Below, one piece after another: positions 13,066-21,746 of a DNA stretch of 45,549 bases; position 1 is the stretch's first letter; the number at the start of each line of letters is the position of its first letter. The position numbers were made by a program, and so were the translations under genes. The notes under the pieces were generated by a model. It was not told where the DNA came from, made no database searches, and was given only the letters and a program-made list of their open reading frames with translations. Origin of the DNA: CAYFVR01 sp046541515 (GTDB lineage Bacteria; Desulfobacterota; Desulfobacteria; Desulfobacterales; Desulfococcaceae); assembly GCA_046541515.1 (NCBI GenBank), contig JBKHDD010000021.1, positions 1 to 45,549 on the forward strand. Direction: 5' to 3'.

Positions 13066-15531
13066 TCAATCCTCGGTCCCCTTGGATTCCCATCCCCGCC
13101 GCCGGCCCGACCGCCGAACCAGCCCCAACGTGTTCCCGATCACGGTCAGACTGGAGAGCAGCATGGCGGTCACCGCCCAAAGCGGGGTCAAAAGCCCGCT
13201 CATGGCGATGGGGATGGCCAGCAGATTGTAGACGAAGGCGCAGATCAAATTTTGGGAAATGGTGCGGTTGACCCGCCGGGCCAGTTCCAGGAAGTCCAAA
13301 AATTGGGTCGGTTCGCCCCGCATCAGGGTCACGCCCGCCGCCTCCCGGTCCAGCCGGCCGCCGGAATGGACCGCCACGCCCAGATCGGCCTGGGCCAACG
13401 CCGGAGCGTCGTTGACGCCGTCGCCCACCACCGCGACGGTTCGCCCTTCTTGCTGGAGCCCGGCCACGAATTCCGCCTTGGCGTCGGGAAGAAAGCTTCC
13501 CCGCGCCGTTTCGATTCCCAGACGTTCCGCCACACTCCGGACCGTTGCCGTCCCGTCGCCGGAAACCAGGGCCACCGGCCATCCGGAACTCTTCAGCTTC
13601 GCCACGGTTTCAGCCGCGCCATCTCGAATCCGATCGCCAAGGTGAAACACCGCGGCCAATTCTCCGTCCAGGGACAAACAGATCGCCGAGTCGCTGTCCG
13701 CCGGGTGTAAGGATTCGGGAAGAGCGGAGCCCGTCGTCCATGCCGGAGCGCCGATCCGGACAATCCGCCCGCGCCAGACGCCCGTTCGTCCCCAGCCGGT
13801 TTCCTCGGTCACGCCCACCGGCTCCGGCGCGATTTCCCTTGCGGCGGCGCCGGCGCGGATCGCCCCGGCGGCGGGATGGTCGGCCCCCGCTTCCAAACCG
13901 GCGGCCAGGGCCAGCAAGCTTTCCTCGTCCCAATCTCCCGCGGGATGGACCTCCCGCAACCGGTATCGACCTTCGGTCAGCGTGCCGGTTTTGTCGAAGA
14001 CCACCGCGTCCACCCGGTCGGCCGCCTCGAAGGCGGAGAATTCCCGAACCAGCAGTCCCCGTTTCCCGGCGACGGCGATCCCGGCCACCCGGGCCAGCGG
14101 GATGGCCACGCCCAGGGCGCACGGGCAGGAAATCACCATGACGGTAATCGCCCGCACCAGCGCGGTTTCCGCGTCCCTGCCCGCGAGAAGCCAGGCCGCG
14201 CCGGTCCCGAATGCCAAGGCCAGAATCAACGGCGTGAAATACCGAAGCAGCCGATCGGTCCGTCCTTCAAAAGCCGTTCGTCGCCCCAGGGTCCGTTCCA
14301 TGATGGCGATCATCCGGCCCAAGGTGGTCGATTCTCCGACGGCTTCGACCTTCGCCAAAAAGCCGCCTTCGGCCACCTCGGTCCCGGCGCGAAGGCGCTC
14401 GCCGGGCCGACGGGGGACGGGAACCGACTCTCCCGTCAGCGCGGCCTCGTCCAGAGTCCCGGCCCCCTCCAGCACCACGCCGTCGGCCGGAACCGTCTCT
14501 CCGGCGTCCACCCGGAATCGATCGCCGACCGTCAACGCCTCGGCCGCGACATAACGCCCCCGGGGCCATTCCGGCGTCACCACCCGCGCCTTGCCTGGTT
14601 GCAGGGAGAAAAAGCTCTCGATGTCTCCGGCAACCCGGTCCCGCGCCCCGCGTTCCAACAGCTTGCCCAGCAGCGTCAGCGTGACGAGCCCCGTGGCCGT
14701 GTCGAAATAGAGATGGAGGCTACCCTGAAACAGATTGAAGACGCTGTAAAAAAAGGCGGCGGAAGACGCCGCGCTGATCAGGGTTTCCATGCCGAAACCG
14801 GCGTTCCGGAGACCGGCCAGCGCCCGGCGATGGATTTCCGCCCCGCCGTAGAAAAACGGGACGCAGGCCATCAGAAAAATGGGGATGGACAGTTTGAGGA
14901 TATCGGTCCGGGACACCGGGGTGAAAAAGCCGCCGTACAGCGCGATGGAGAGCATCATCACGTTCATGGTGAAAAGCGCCGAAACCCCAAAACGAATCAG
15001 CGCCCGGCGCTTCTCGATCGCCCCGCCCTCTTCGGGCGGGGCGGCCCGATAGCCCAGCCGTTCCACCCGCCGGATGACCTCCCGGGGGGAGGTGCGCACG
15101 GGATCGTACCGGCAGCGAAGCCGATCCAGGGAAAAATCGGTGGCCGCGAACCGGACGCCCGGGCTTCCCCGCAACGCCGCGTCGATCACCCAGGCGCAGG
15201 CCGGGCACCACATGCCGTCCACGCGGAGATTCAGATCGAGGGCGGCTCCGTCTTCAGGAGTCGGTTCCGGTTCCGAAGGGGATGGGTTTTCCCGCTCGCG
15301 GATTTCATTCAGTTCCGCCTCGGAGGCGGGAATGATCCCCATGGTCTGGCAGGTGCGGAACAGCTCGGTTTTCCGAAAATCGGCGGGATTGGGGCTGTCC
15401 GAGGCTTCCATGAGCATTCGGAACACCTGGCGGCAGCCGGTGCAGCAAAACCGGTAGGTTTCGCCGTCAAAATCGGAACGTGGAGGCGCGGCGGGAAGGG
15501 GCAGGCCGCAAAGATCGCAGGAGGGATTCAC
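13066..15531 (-). CDS. ccoI: Copper-transporting P1B-type ATPase CcoI/FixI
   Basis: An 821-residue heavy-metal ATPase, inner membrane, that supplies copper for cbb3-type oxidase assembly. The N-terminus has the Cys-rich CcoI domain (CDLC, then FCCTGC), then an HMA domain with CPAC (about residues 113-116). Core motifs are complete: TGES phosphatase loop, transmembrane CPC in VISCPCALG, phosphorylation site DKTGT, HP in GADHPAAG, and GDGVNDAPAL. The start is GTG 15531. It follows the act-cco operon on the same strand after a candidate terminator and a 198-base gap. The CxxC and double-Cys N-terminus separates CcoI from general CopA exporters. Confidence 0.93.
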   Translation of the reverse strand: MNPSCDLCGLPLPAAPPRSDFDGETYRFCCTGCRQVFRMLMEASDSPNPADFRKTELFRTCQTMGIIPASEAELNEIRERENPSPSEPEPTPEDGAALDLNLRVDGMWCPACAWVIDAALRGSPGVRFAATDFSLDRLRCRYDPVRTSPREVIRRVERLGYRAAPPEEGGAIEKRRALIRFGVSALFTMNVMMLSIALYGGFFTPVSRTDILKLSIPIFLMACVPFFYGGAEIHRRALAGLRNAGFGMETLISAASSAAFFYSVFNLFQGSLHLYFDTATGLVTLTLLGKLLERGARDRVAGDIESFFSLQPGKARVVTPEWPRGRYVAAEALTVGDRFRVDAGETVPADGVVLEGAGTLDEAALTGESVPVPRRPGERLRAGTEVAEGGFLAKVEAVGESTTLGRMIAIMERTLGRRTAFEGRTDRLLRYFTPLILALAFGTGAAWLLAGRDAETALVRAITVMVISCPCALGVAIPLARVAGIAVAGKRGLLVREFSAFEAADRVDAVVFDKTGTLTEGRYRLREVHPAGDWDEESLLALAAGLEAGADHPAAGAIRAGAAAREIAPEPVGVTEETGWGRTGVWRGRIVRIGAPAWTTGSALPESLHPADSDSAICLSLDGELAAVFHLGDRIRDGAAETVAKLKSSGWPVALVSGDGTATVRSVAERLGIETARGSFLPDAKAEFVAGLQQEGRTVAVVGDGVNDAPALAQADLGVAVHSGGRLDREAAGVTLMRGEPTQFLDFLELARRVNRTISQNLICAFVYNLLAIPIAMSGLLTPLWAVTAMLLSSLTVIGNTLGLVRRSGRRRGWESKGTED

Positions 15532-15659
15532 GTCGGTTCATCCACTCCGGCGAAGGATCGGAAAACCGTCGCAAATATATGAAAAAACAAAAAAAACGGA
15601 TGGGACGTTCACAGGCTGGTTCTCGGCAAAGGCCGTTTCCCGGGCAATCTCCACAGACG

Positions 15660-15685
15660 AAAACGGCGCGCTTCAAGGTGCGCCG
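15660..15685 (-). terminator. Candidate terminator of the act-cco operon
   Basis: On the minus strand GGCGC-AC, a six-base loop and GCGCGCC form a stem with one mismatch (15685-15666), followed by GTTTTTC. It lies 45 bases after the stop of the last operon gene. The same gap holds a T-rich tract (minus strand, near 15585-15600) just before ccoI. Confidence 0.45.
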
Positions 15686-15729
15686 CTTCCTCTAAAAAGA
15701 CCGCCGGGAAAGACCGGAGGGAAATCTCC

Positions 15730-16245
15730 TCAGGGACGAATCCCCAAGGATTTCAAAAACCCGACGATCCGCCAACGGTCGGCCATCTGGATGGTGGAGG
15801 CCAGTCCGGGATGGCGGCTGCCGGGGAAACTGTAGCTGATGTACTGGAACAGGTCCCCGTCGTTCATGTACTGCACCGACTCCGTCCGCAAATCAGGAAT
15901 TTTGGGCGCGAAGCTCTGGCCGACGGTGCCGTAGCCGTCATGGTATTTTCCGTGGCACTGGGCGCAGTACAGCCCGTACTGTTCCTCTCCCGCGGCGATC
16001 ACTTCGGCGTCCTTCAGCGGTAGCGGCGAGCGGATTTCATCCCCGTACAGCTCCCGAAAGACCGCCTCGCCGCCCCGGAACGGCACCCGACCGTCCTCCA
16101 TGACGATGAGCGGCTCCTCGTGGGGCCGAACGGCGGGCGTTTCCCACATGCGGTTGTGGGGGCTGCACGCCTGGTAAAAGGTGGTGGTCACCGTTCCGAA
16201 CACCAACAAAAGGCAGAACGCGCCGAGGGCGATTCGAACGTTCAT
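15730..16245 (-). CDS. actE: ActE-like monohaem cytochrome c
   Basis: 171 residues with an N-terminal hydrophobic segment ending in FYQACS, which resembles a lipobox, so probably an anchored periplasmic protein. One haem site CAQCH (about residues 94-98) and a C-terminal helix DRWRIVGFLKSLG follow the pattern of ActE, the mobile-type cytochrome of alternative complex III (ERYxxYCxxCHG, then DRWxIVxYIRAL). In most ACIII operons actE stands between actD and actF; here it is the last gene, beyond the oxidase genes. It may carry electrons from ActA to the oxidase. A simple oxidase-associated cytochrome is the alternative. Confidence 0.75.
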   Translation of the reverse strand: MNVRIALGAFCLLLVFGTVTTTFYQACSPHNRMWETPAVRPHEEPLIVMEDGRVPFRGGEAVFRELYGDEIRSPLPLKDAEVIAAGEEQYGLYCAQCHGKYHDGYGTVGQSFAPKIPDLRTESVQYMNDGDLFQYISYSFPGSRHPGLASTIQMADRWRIVGFLKSLGIRP

Positions 16246-16467
16246 CTATTCCCCCTTGTCCCCGCGAACGTGCTGCGGGTGGGGCAGCTTTTCATACACG
16301 GCGTAGGGCGATTCGGCCGGCACGTCCCTCGCCGGGCGGTAGTCCCAATCGGGCTGCCCCAGGGTGCCCACCACGAAAAAGGCGAAGGCGCCCTTGATCA
16401 GGATGAACGCGCTGCAAAGTCCCACGATGATCCAAGATCGGAGGGTGGAGCGCTCGGATGGTTCCAT
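16246..16467 (-). CDS. Small single-span membrane protein of the oxidase operon
   Basis: 73 residues with one strong membrane helix (IIVGLCSAFILIKGAFAFFVVG) and a charged, Pro-containing tail (YAVYEKLPHPQHVRG). No family recognised. Its stop abuts the start of the actE-like gene (16246/16245) and its start is three bases after the upstream stop, so it is clearly part of the operon and probably a small accessory subunit of the oxidase or supercomplex. Confidence 0.7.
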   Translation of the reverse strand: MEPSERSTLRSWIIVGLCSAFILIKGAFAFFVVGTLGQPDWDYRPARDVPAESPYAVYEKLPHPQHVRGDKGE

Positions 16468-16469
16468 GG

Positions 16470-16745
16470 CTAAATCCTCACCTCAAGCAGACCGTAATAA
16501 AGAATGTAGAAGAACGCCCAGATCACGGTACCGGCGATGATCAGCATGATCCCGATCGGAACCGGGGCGTTGCGTCCTTCAATTCCGTCGGGGAAGCGCT
16601 CGATGATTTCGCTTTTCCGCGCTTCGGCGTCCGGGCTCCGGAAATGGCGGTGTCCCAGCAACAGCCCGAACAGGACAATGAAGATCAACGTGGGCACCAG
16701 ATACAAAATGATGTCCCGGAAATTGTGCAGTTCAAACAGTCGCAT
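16470..16745 (-). CDS. CcoP N-terminal-like small membrane protein
   Basis: 91 residues, two membrane helices (IILYLVPTLIFIVLFGLLLG and a C-terminal IGIMLIIAGTVIWAFFYILY). Between them lies DGIEGRNAPVPIG, which closely resembles the YDGIEEYDNPLP motif of the CcoP/FixP N-terminal domain. Unlike CcoP, no cytochrome c domain follows. The missing haem domain seems to have moved to the CcoO protein, which carries an additional cytochrome c domain. Likely a structural cbb3 subunit. Confidence 0.7.
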   Translation of the reverse strand: MRLFELHNFRDIILYLVPTLIFIVLFGLLLGHRHFRSPDAEARKSEIIERFPDGIEGRNAPVPIGIMLIIAGTVIWAFFYILYYGLLEVRI

Positions 16746-16764
16746 GGACGGTCACCTCCAGGGG

Positions 16765-17025
16765 TTATCCGAGACGGATCATGCAGAACAGCAGCACGGC
16801 GGCGGTCATGACGATGCCCGCCAAGGCGATGCCGATCAGCGTGTAGGCCTCCACCCGGCCCATTTTGGAAATCGGCAAGGGCTTGGGATCAACGTCGTCG
16901 GCCAGCGGCAAAAACCGGGCCCGCTGCTGATCGCCAAATTGACCGCTTTTCAGCGCCCAAAGAAAAAAGGGCGCGGTCACGGTGAAGCCCAGCAGAATGT
17001 AGGCCATAAAATATGGAAAATACAC
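16765..17025 (-). CDS. CcoS/CcoQ-like small membrane protein
   Basis: 86 residues from GTG 17025, with GAGAGG upstream. The N-terminal segment FMAYILLGFTVTAPFFLWAL followed by KSGQFGDQQRARFLPL is like CcoS and related cbb3 small proteins (FFWAxxSGQFDD). A second helix (YTLIGIALAGIVMTAAVLLF) is present. It starts four bases before the end of the CcoO gene is passed. Role: cbb3 assembly or a small structural subunit; the two cannot be told apart here. Confidence 0.7.
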   Translation of the reverse strand: MYFPYFMAYILLGFTVTAPFFLWALKSGQFGDQQRARFLPLADDVDPKPLPISKMGRVEAYTLIGIALAGIVMTAAVLLFCMIRLG

Positions 17026-17028
17026 GAT

Positions 17029-18003
17029 CTACCTCTCGTTGATTACGGGGTGGACCTTGGGGGCGCCATCCGGGGGTTCCAGGGCGGCGTCGATTCCTCG
17101 GGGCTCGGTGTTGGCATCGCTCTGGTTGATGAAATACTCGGCCACGTAATTGCCCACCTCCCAGATCTTTTCCGATTCCAGGTCCTTCTTGAAATAGGGC
17201 ATGGCGGACCCGGTGATGCCGTTCATGATCTGGTAGTACAGGATGCCGCCGGAAATTTCACGGTTTTTCAGAATGGTGAAGTTCAGCGGCGGAGGATACA
17301 GCCACGGCTGGGCCGGCCCCATTCCGTCGCCCACGGGACCGTGGCAGCCGATGCAGAAATCCTGATACACCTTGTGGCCCCGCTGAAGGCCGGCGGCCGT
17401 GGTGGGATACGGGTTGGGAATGTCCCGCCATCCCTGGGGAATCCAGGAATTGAGCATCTCCACGTTTTTATCCGGCCCGGCCTCGTAGGCTTCGATGACC
17501 TTTTCCTTCCACTTCCGCTGACGACGCATGCGGTGGTCGGCGTCCTTGAGTCCGAGGCTCTGGACATAGGCCGTCAACACCTCCAGCCTGCGCTCCCCCA
17601 AAAAGCTGAAGGAGGGCATGATGGAGTTGGGCCGAGTGCTCCGGGGATTCATGAAATGGGCCATATGCCAGTCGTCGGGGTGTTCGCCGCCCGCCTGGGA
17701 CAAATCCGGCCCGGTCCGTTGCGATCCGAGCAAAATGGGCCGATCGCCGATGTAATCGCCGACCTGGGCGATCCGTTCCGCCCCGACGCCCCAGTCGAAG
17801 GCCCGAATGGACTGGGTGTGGCAGTAGACGCAGCCGTTGGCCTTGTAGATTTTCCGCCCGGCCGCCTCCAGCTCCGAACGATCCCGATAAATGTCGGAGG
17901 GTTCCCGGCTCACCGTCCAATAGGGCACCACCACGATGACCAGGACGACGGAGAACAGGATCAGCGCCGAACCCAGAAACAGCACCTTGGGGGTCATCTT
18001 CAT
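17029..18003 (-). CDS. ccoO: cbb3 oxidase subunit CcoO with an added C-terminal cytochrome c domain
   Basis: 324 residues. An N-terminal membrane anchor (VLFLGSALILFSVVLVIVVV) precedes the CcoO domain with haem site CVYCH, SQRTGPDLSQAGG, DDWHMAHFMNPRS and the Met ligand region NSIMPSF. Beyond about residue 195 there is a second cytochrome c domain with CIGCH and GSAMPYF. Standard CcoO has one haem; here the second domain appears to stand in for CcoP, whose N-terminal part is encoded separately downstream without haem. The start overlaps the ccoN stop (ATGA). Role: pass electrons from ACIII cytochromes to CcoN. Confidence 0.88.
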   Translation of the reverse strand: MKMTPKVLFLGSALILFSVVLVIVVVPYWTVSREPSDIYRDRSELEAAGRKIYKANGCVYCHTQSIRAFDWGVGAERIAQVGDYIGDRPILLGSQRTGPDLSQAGGEHPDDWHMAHFMNPRSTRPNSIMPSFSFLGERRLEVLTAYVQSLGLKDADHRMRRQRKWKEKVIEAYEAGPDKNVEMLNSWIPQGWRDIPNPYPTTAAGLQRGHKVYQDFCIGCHGPVGDGMGPAQPWLYPPPLNFTILKNREISGGILYYQIMNGITGSAMPYFKKDLESEKIWEVGNYVAEYFINQSDANTEPRGIDAALEPPDGAPKVHPVINER

Positions 18004-19373
18004 GACGCGACCTCTTCCGGTCTGGAAACGATGGTTTTGTAGATGTTGTAGAAGCCGATGAAGGCGCTGGTGAAGATCAGCACCCCCAGGGCGGCGCGCA
18101 GCACGTAGTAGATATGGACCTGCGGCAAAACCCGATACACCGTTTCCCCGCTCCACCAGGCCGTTCCCTGGATCAGCCCCACAATGGTCAGCACGACGGC
18201 GAAGCCGCTGACGCCGATGAGCACCAGCCAGTACTGCAAATCGGCCAGAAAACGGCTGTAGAGCGGTCGGCCCAGAATCCGGGGCAGCACATAGTAAATC
18301 CCGCCCAGGGCGGTCATTCCGGCGAAGGCCAGCACGCCGATGTGAGCGTGGCCCACCACCCAGTTGTTGAAGTGGGTGATCCGCTGCACTTGGGGCAGGG
18401 CCATCATGGAGCCCTGGATGCTCACGAAAAAGTACATGATGGTGCCGGTAAAGACGAACTTGGCGGAAATGTCGGCGTGAATCTCGCCCAGCTTGTCCTT
18501 GGCCGTGTACCAGATGTTGATCAGGAAAACCATCACCGGAATCACCATCCCGACGCTGTCCACGATGCCGATCACCTTGGCCCAAGTGGGCACCGGCACT
18601 TGCAAAAGGTGGTGGGTCCCGATGTGGGTGTAGACGATGATCAGGGACCAGAAACCGATCAGCGACAGGGTGTGGCTGTAGAGCGGATTTCGGGTGGCCC
18701 GTGGAATCACGTAGTAGGCCACGCCGATGGAAAGCGGGGTCAAAAGCAGGCCAAAGATGTTGTGACCGTAAAACCAGAGGAGGATGGCGTCGGGAATGCC
18801 GGAGAGCGCCCCGGTGTCCGGTCGCCAAATCACGTTGCCCAGAATGTAGGTCAGGCCGGTCAGAAGGATCGCCCCGCAGGAGTACCAGACCGACACGTAC
18901 AGCATCTTCTCCTCCCGCTTGTTGATGGTCAGGAGGAAATTGATGAAGACCAGGGCGAACACGGTGACCACCAGCATGTCCACCGGCCAGATCAGCTCGG
19001 CGTATTCCCGGGCCTGGGTGTGGCCGGCGGCCAGGGTCGCCACCGCGGCCACCAGCGTCAGGTTCCACAACAGCACCGTCGCCGCCCCCAGCCGCTCGCT
19101 GAAGAGCGGGGTGCGCAGCAGCCGGGGAACGAAATAGAAGGCGGCCCCGACCAGGCCCGGCGTCACAAAGCCGAACAACACCAGGTTGACGTGGATGGGC
19201 CGGATGCGGCCGAAGACCAGCCAACCGATGCCCGTGGTCAAATCGGGCGCGATCAGCGCCGTCGCCCCCAGGAGCCCGGCGCCGGTGGCCACGATCATCC
19301 AGAAGGCCGAGGTGATGAAGAATAGCATGGCCGTGCGATTCTCCTCGGGCAAACGAATCCCAACGGATGTCAT
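18000..19373 (-). CDS. ccoN: cbb3-type cytochrome oxidase subunit I (CcoN), short form
   Basis: 457 residues, about 12 membrane helices; catalytic subunit reducing oxygen to water. Ligand regions are present: RPIHVNLVLFGFVTPG (low-spin haem His), WFYGHNIFGLLLTP (CuB His), VYTHIGTHHLL (CuB His pair, with the Tyr expected to cross-link) and VVGHAHIGVLAF (haem His). There is no canonical D- or K-channel Glu motif of aa3 enzymes, in line with cbb3. AAGGAG precedes ATG 19373. It lies directly after the ACIII genes, and no CcoP with haems is present. Confidence 0.93.
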   Translation of the reverse strand: MTSVGIRLPEENRTAMLFFITSAFWMIVATGAGLLGATALIAPDLTTGIGWLVFGRIRPIHVNLVLFGFVTPGLVGAAFYFVPRLLRTPLFSERLGAATVLLWNLTLVAAVATLAAGHTQAREYAELIWPVDMLVVTVFALVFINFLLTINKREEKMLYVSVWYSCGAILLTGLTYILGNVIWRPDTGALSGIPDAILLWFYGHNIFGLLLTPLSIGVAYYVIPRATRNPLYSHTLSLIGFWSLIIVYTHIGTHHLLQVPVPTWAKVIGIVDSVGMVIPVMVFLINIWYTAKDKLGEIHADISAKFVFTGTIMYFFVSIQGSMMALPQVQRITHFNNWVVGHAHIGVLAFAGMTALGGIYYVLPRILGRPLYSRFLADLQYWLVLIGVSGFAVVLTIVGLIQGTAWWSGETVYRVLPQVHIYYVLRAALGVLIFTSAFIGFYNIYKTIVSRPEEVAS

Positions 19374-19454
19374 ACGAAAGTTCTCCTTGCGCGGGATGTT
19401 CGCGGGAAACGCCGACCCGGCGGCCGACGCGACGCCCGCGGAACAACCGTCCCG

Positions 19455-19997
19455 TTAGCTGTGACAGGCCAGCCAGCAGTCCAGATTGGCGTCGTTTTCC
19501 TGGTGGCAGGTGATGCAAAAGCCCATTTTGAACTGGACGCCCTTGATGCGGTCCATGGTTTCCACCTGCCCGTGGCAGGCGGCGCACTCGAACCCGTACC
19601 GGATGTGCCGCTTGTGGTTGAACAGCACATGCTCGGGCAGGTAATTGACCTTCCGCCACGGCGTGGGCGTATCGGTGTCGTGGTACTCGTGCTCTTTCTG
19701 AATCCAGGGATGGTTGGCGATGATGTGGTCATGACAGTACAAACATTTTTCCACCGGCGGAATCCCCGGATGGCGGGAGCGCTCCACGTAGGGATGGCAG
19801 AACTGGCACTGGACGTTTTTGTGGCCCGCATGCAGCCGATGGCTGAAGGGAATGGGCTGCTCTTTGCCGATATCCGTCTGGGGCGGCGTGTAGAACAAGT
19901 AGAGAAAGGCCAGGGTTAACAGAACCAGGAGGCCGACCCAGCCGATCAGGCCCCGGTTGTCCCGGAGAAGGGCCCCCATGCGGTGGAATACGGTCAT
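19455..19997 (-). CDS. actA: Alternative complex III pentahaem cytochrome ActA
   Basis: 180 residues. One N-terminal membrane anchor (IGWVGLLVLLTLAFLYLFY) and then five haem-type sites in a periplasmic domain: CQFCH, CLYCH, CAACH, CITCH and a CWLACH near the C-terminus (the last with three residues between the Cys). His-rich surroundings (PFSHRLHAGHKNVQ, FNHKRHIRYG) supply axial ligands. The ATG shares ATGA with the actF stop, showing coupling. ActA passes electrons from ActB to the terminal cytochrome. Placing actA after actF rather than first in the operon is unusual. Confidence 0.9.
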   Translation of the reverse strand: MTVFHRMGALLRDNRGLIGWVGLLVLLTLAFLYLFYTPPQTDIGKEQPIPFSHRLHAGHKNVQCQFCHPYVERSRHPGIPPVEKCLYCHDHIIANHPWIQKEHEYHDTDTPTPWRKVNYLPEHVLFNHKRHIRYGFECAACHGQVETMDRIKGVQFKMGFCITCHQENDANLDCWLACHS

Positions 19998-21172
19998 TGC
20001 GCCACCTTCTCTTCCGCTTTGAAAATCAGTTCCGGAAACGCCCGCAGCAGGCCGCTGACGGCCAGAGCCATCAGCCCCAGAAAGCCCAGGCTGATGAGCG
20101 CGTCGAAGACCCGGAGCGAGACGCTGCCGGTGTCGAAGTGCAGGGGCGGACCGATGAGCAGCAGGTTCTCCAGCCAGATGCCGGTCAGGGCCAGGGAGCA
20201 GACCACCAGCATCAGAATCGGGGTTTTCTTGGCCCGCTCGTTGATGAGCACGAAAAAAGGAATCACAAAGGCCATCACGAAGGCCAACACCAGCACGAAC
20301 TTCCACCCGGCATATTCAAACCGTTGCAGCAAATAGTGAGTTTCCTCGGGCACGTTGCCGTACCAGATCACCAGCACCTGGGCATAGAGGAAGTAGGCCC
20401 AGACGATGGTGAAGGCGAAAAAGAGCTTGCCCACGTCGTGGAAATGGGCGGGCTTTAACTGAGATCGATCGCCCAAAGCGAGGGAAACGACCGAGGCCAC
20501 GATGATCAGCGCCCCGAGCCCCACGAACAGCGCCTTGATGAAAAAGTAGCCGCCGAACAAGGTCGAAATGAAGTGGGGGTCCATGCTCATCACCAGATCG
20601 AAGCTGATGAGGGAGAGCACCGCGCCGTAGGCGAACATGTAGGCGATGGCGGTCCGGGTCATGCCGGCCCGGCAGGCTTCCGGGTCCGCCGGCTTGCCCA
20701 CCAGAAGCCGAAGCATTCCGCCGCCGCCGCCCGCCGCCACCTTGGCCCGGAAGGCGAATCGCACGTAGGCGACGCCCAAACCGTAAAGCAACAGAAGGCC
20801 GACGAGATCGCGGATGAAAAGGAAAGGCAGGTTCAGCCAGACCGCCTTGGGACCCAGGTCGGTATGGAGCCAGGGAAAGATGTGCTCCCGGCCAAGAAAC
20901 AGCACCAGAAAGGCGGCCAGAGAAATCGGGAAAAAGGCGGCGAAGGTCTCCGACAGATTCTGCACCGCCCCGCTCCATCGGGCCTTGGTCACGTGCATAA
21001 TCATGGAAAACAGCAGGCCGCCCTGGGCCACCGCCGACCAGAACAAAAAATTGACAAGGTAAATCTGCCAGGCCCGTTCCGGCTGGTCGAAGCTCAGCAG
21101 CAACAGGAAGCCGGCGAGGCCCGCCAGCACCAGAATGCCGCTGAACAGAAACACGGGGTTGGTCTTGCCCAT
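19994..21172 (-). CDS. actF: Alternative complex III membrane subunit ActF
   Basis: 392 residues with about ten membrane helices. The order and content (QIYLVNFLFWSAVAQGGLLF, SFDLVMSMDPHFISTLFGGY, GKLFFAFTIVWAYFLYAQ, IWYGNVPEET) match ActF, the non-quinone NrfD-related integral subunit. It follows actD by 40 bases and overlaps actA. ActF has no cofactors and is thought to take part in proton movement. Confident from context and the SMDPHFxSTxFGxY signature. Confidence 0.92.
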   Translation of the reverse strand: MGKTNPVFLFSGILVLAGLAGFLLLLSFDQPERAWQIYLVNFLFWSAVAQGGLLFSMIMHVTKARWSGAVQNLSETFAAFFPISLAAFLVLFLGREHIFPWLHTDLGPKAVWLNLPFLFIRDLVGLLLLYGLGVAYVRFAFRAKVAAGGGGGMLRLLVGKPADPEACRAGMTRTAIAYMFAYGAVLSLISFDLVMSMDPHFISTLFGGYFFIKALFVGLGALIIVASVVSLALGDRSQLKPAHFHDVGKLFFAFTIVWAYFLYAQVLVIWYGNVPEETHYLLQRFEYAGWKFVLVLAFVMAFVIPFFVLINERAKKTPILMLVVCSLALTGIWLENLLLIGPPLHFDTGSVSLRVFDALISLGFLGLMALAVSGLLRAFPELIFKAEEKVAQ

Positions 21173-21212
21173 ATCGCTTGCGTCCCTTCGGTTGACGTCC
21201 GGGAAAACCGGT

Positions 21213-21746
21213 TCAGGTCGTCGCCGCGGCGGCGGCGGGGTCTTCCAGGGTCCGGACCTCGCCGCCCCGTTCCCGGAAAAATTCGAGGAGTTCCGCTTCG
21301 CCCCCCGATTCGCATACGGCCACCACGCCGAAATGCTCGCCGGAACAGCGCTCGTCGTAAAGCTTCAGGCTCTTGAACTCCGGCAGCTTGGCCGTGAGCA
21401 GCAGGCCAAGCACCGTGCCCAGCACGCCGAACAGAATCGTCATCTCGTATCCCACCACGAAGTAGGGGATCGGAGCCACCACCGGTTTCCCGCCGACGAT
21501 GAGCTTCCACTGCACCGCCGTGAAAATGGCCAGACCGTAGCCGCTGAGCATGCCCAGAATGCCGCCGCCCAGGGTAAACAGGCCCACCTTGCTTTTGGGC
21601 ATTTTAAGGGCGTCCAGAATCCGATGGCTCGGATACGGCCCGTGAACTTCGTGGAGCTTCCAGGCCGAGGCCTTGAGGTCGGCCAAGGTGGAGACCACCC
21701 GGTCCTCCTCGGTGAACAGCCCCATCACGTAGCGCTTAGTGCCCAT
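21213..21746 (-). CDS. actD: Alternative complex III subunit ActD (DUF3341)
   Basis: 177 residues. ActD type: an N-terminal cytoplasmic part (VMGLFTEEDRVVSTLADLKA, then HGPYPSHRILDALKM), two membrane helices (TLGGGILGMLSGYGLAIFT and MTILFGVLGTVLGLLLTA) and a C-terminal ferredoxin-like region with EHFGVVAV. ATG 21746 has GGGAGG upstream and overlaps the end of actC by 11 bases. A structural subunit without redox centres. Confidence 0.9.
   Translation of the reverse strand: MGTKRYVMGLFTEEDRVVSTLADLKASAWKLHEVHGPYPSHRILDALKMPKSKVGLFTLGGGILGMLSGYGLAIFTAVQWKLIVGGKPVVAPIPYFVVGYEMTILFGVLGTVLGLLLTAKLPEFKSLKLYDERCSGEHFGVVAVCESGGEAELLEFFRERGGEVRTLEDPAAAAATT

Noticed and set aside
13876..15582. A 568-codon plus-strand frame opposite ccoI
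   Set aside because: The CcoI protein on the minus strand has all P-type ATPase motifs; the plus frame has none.
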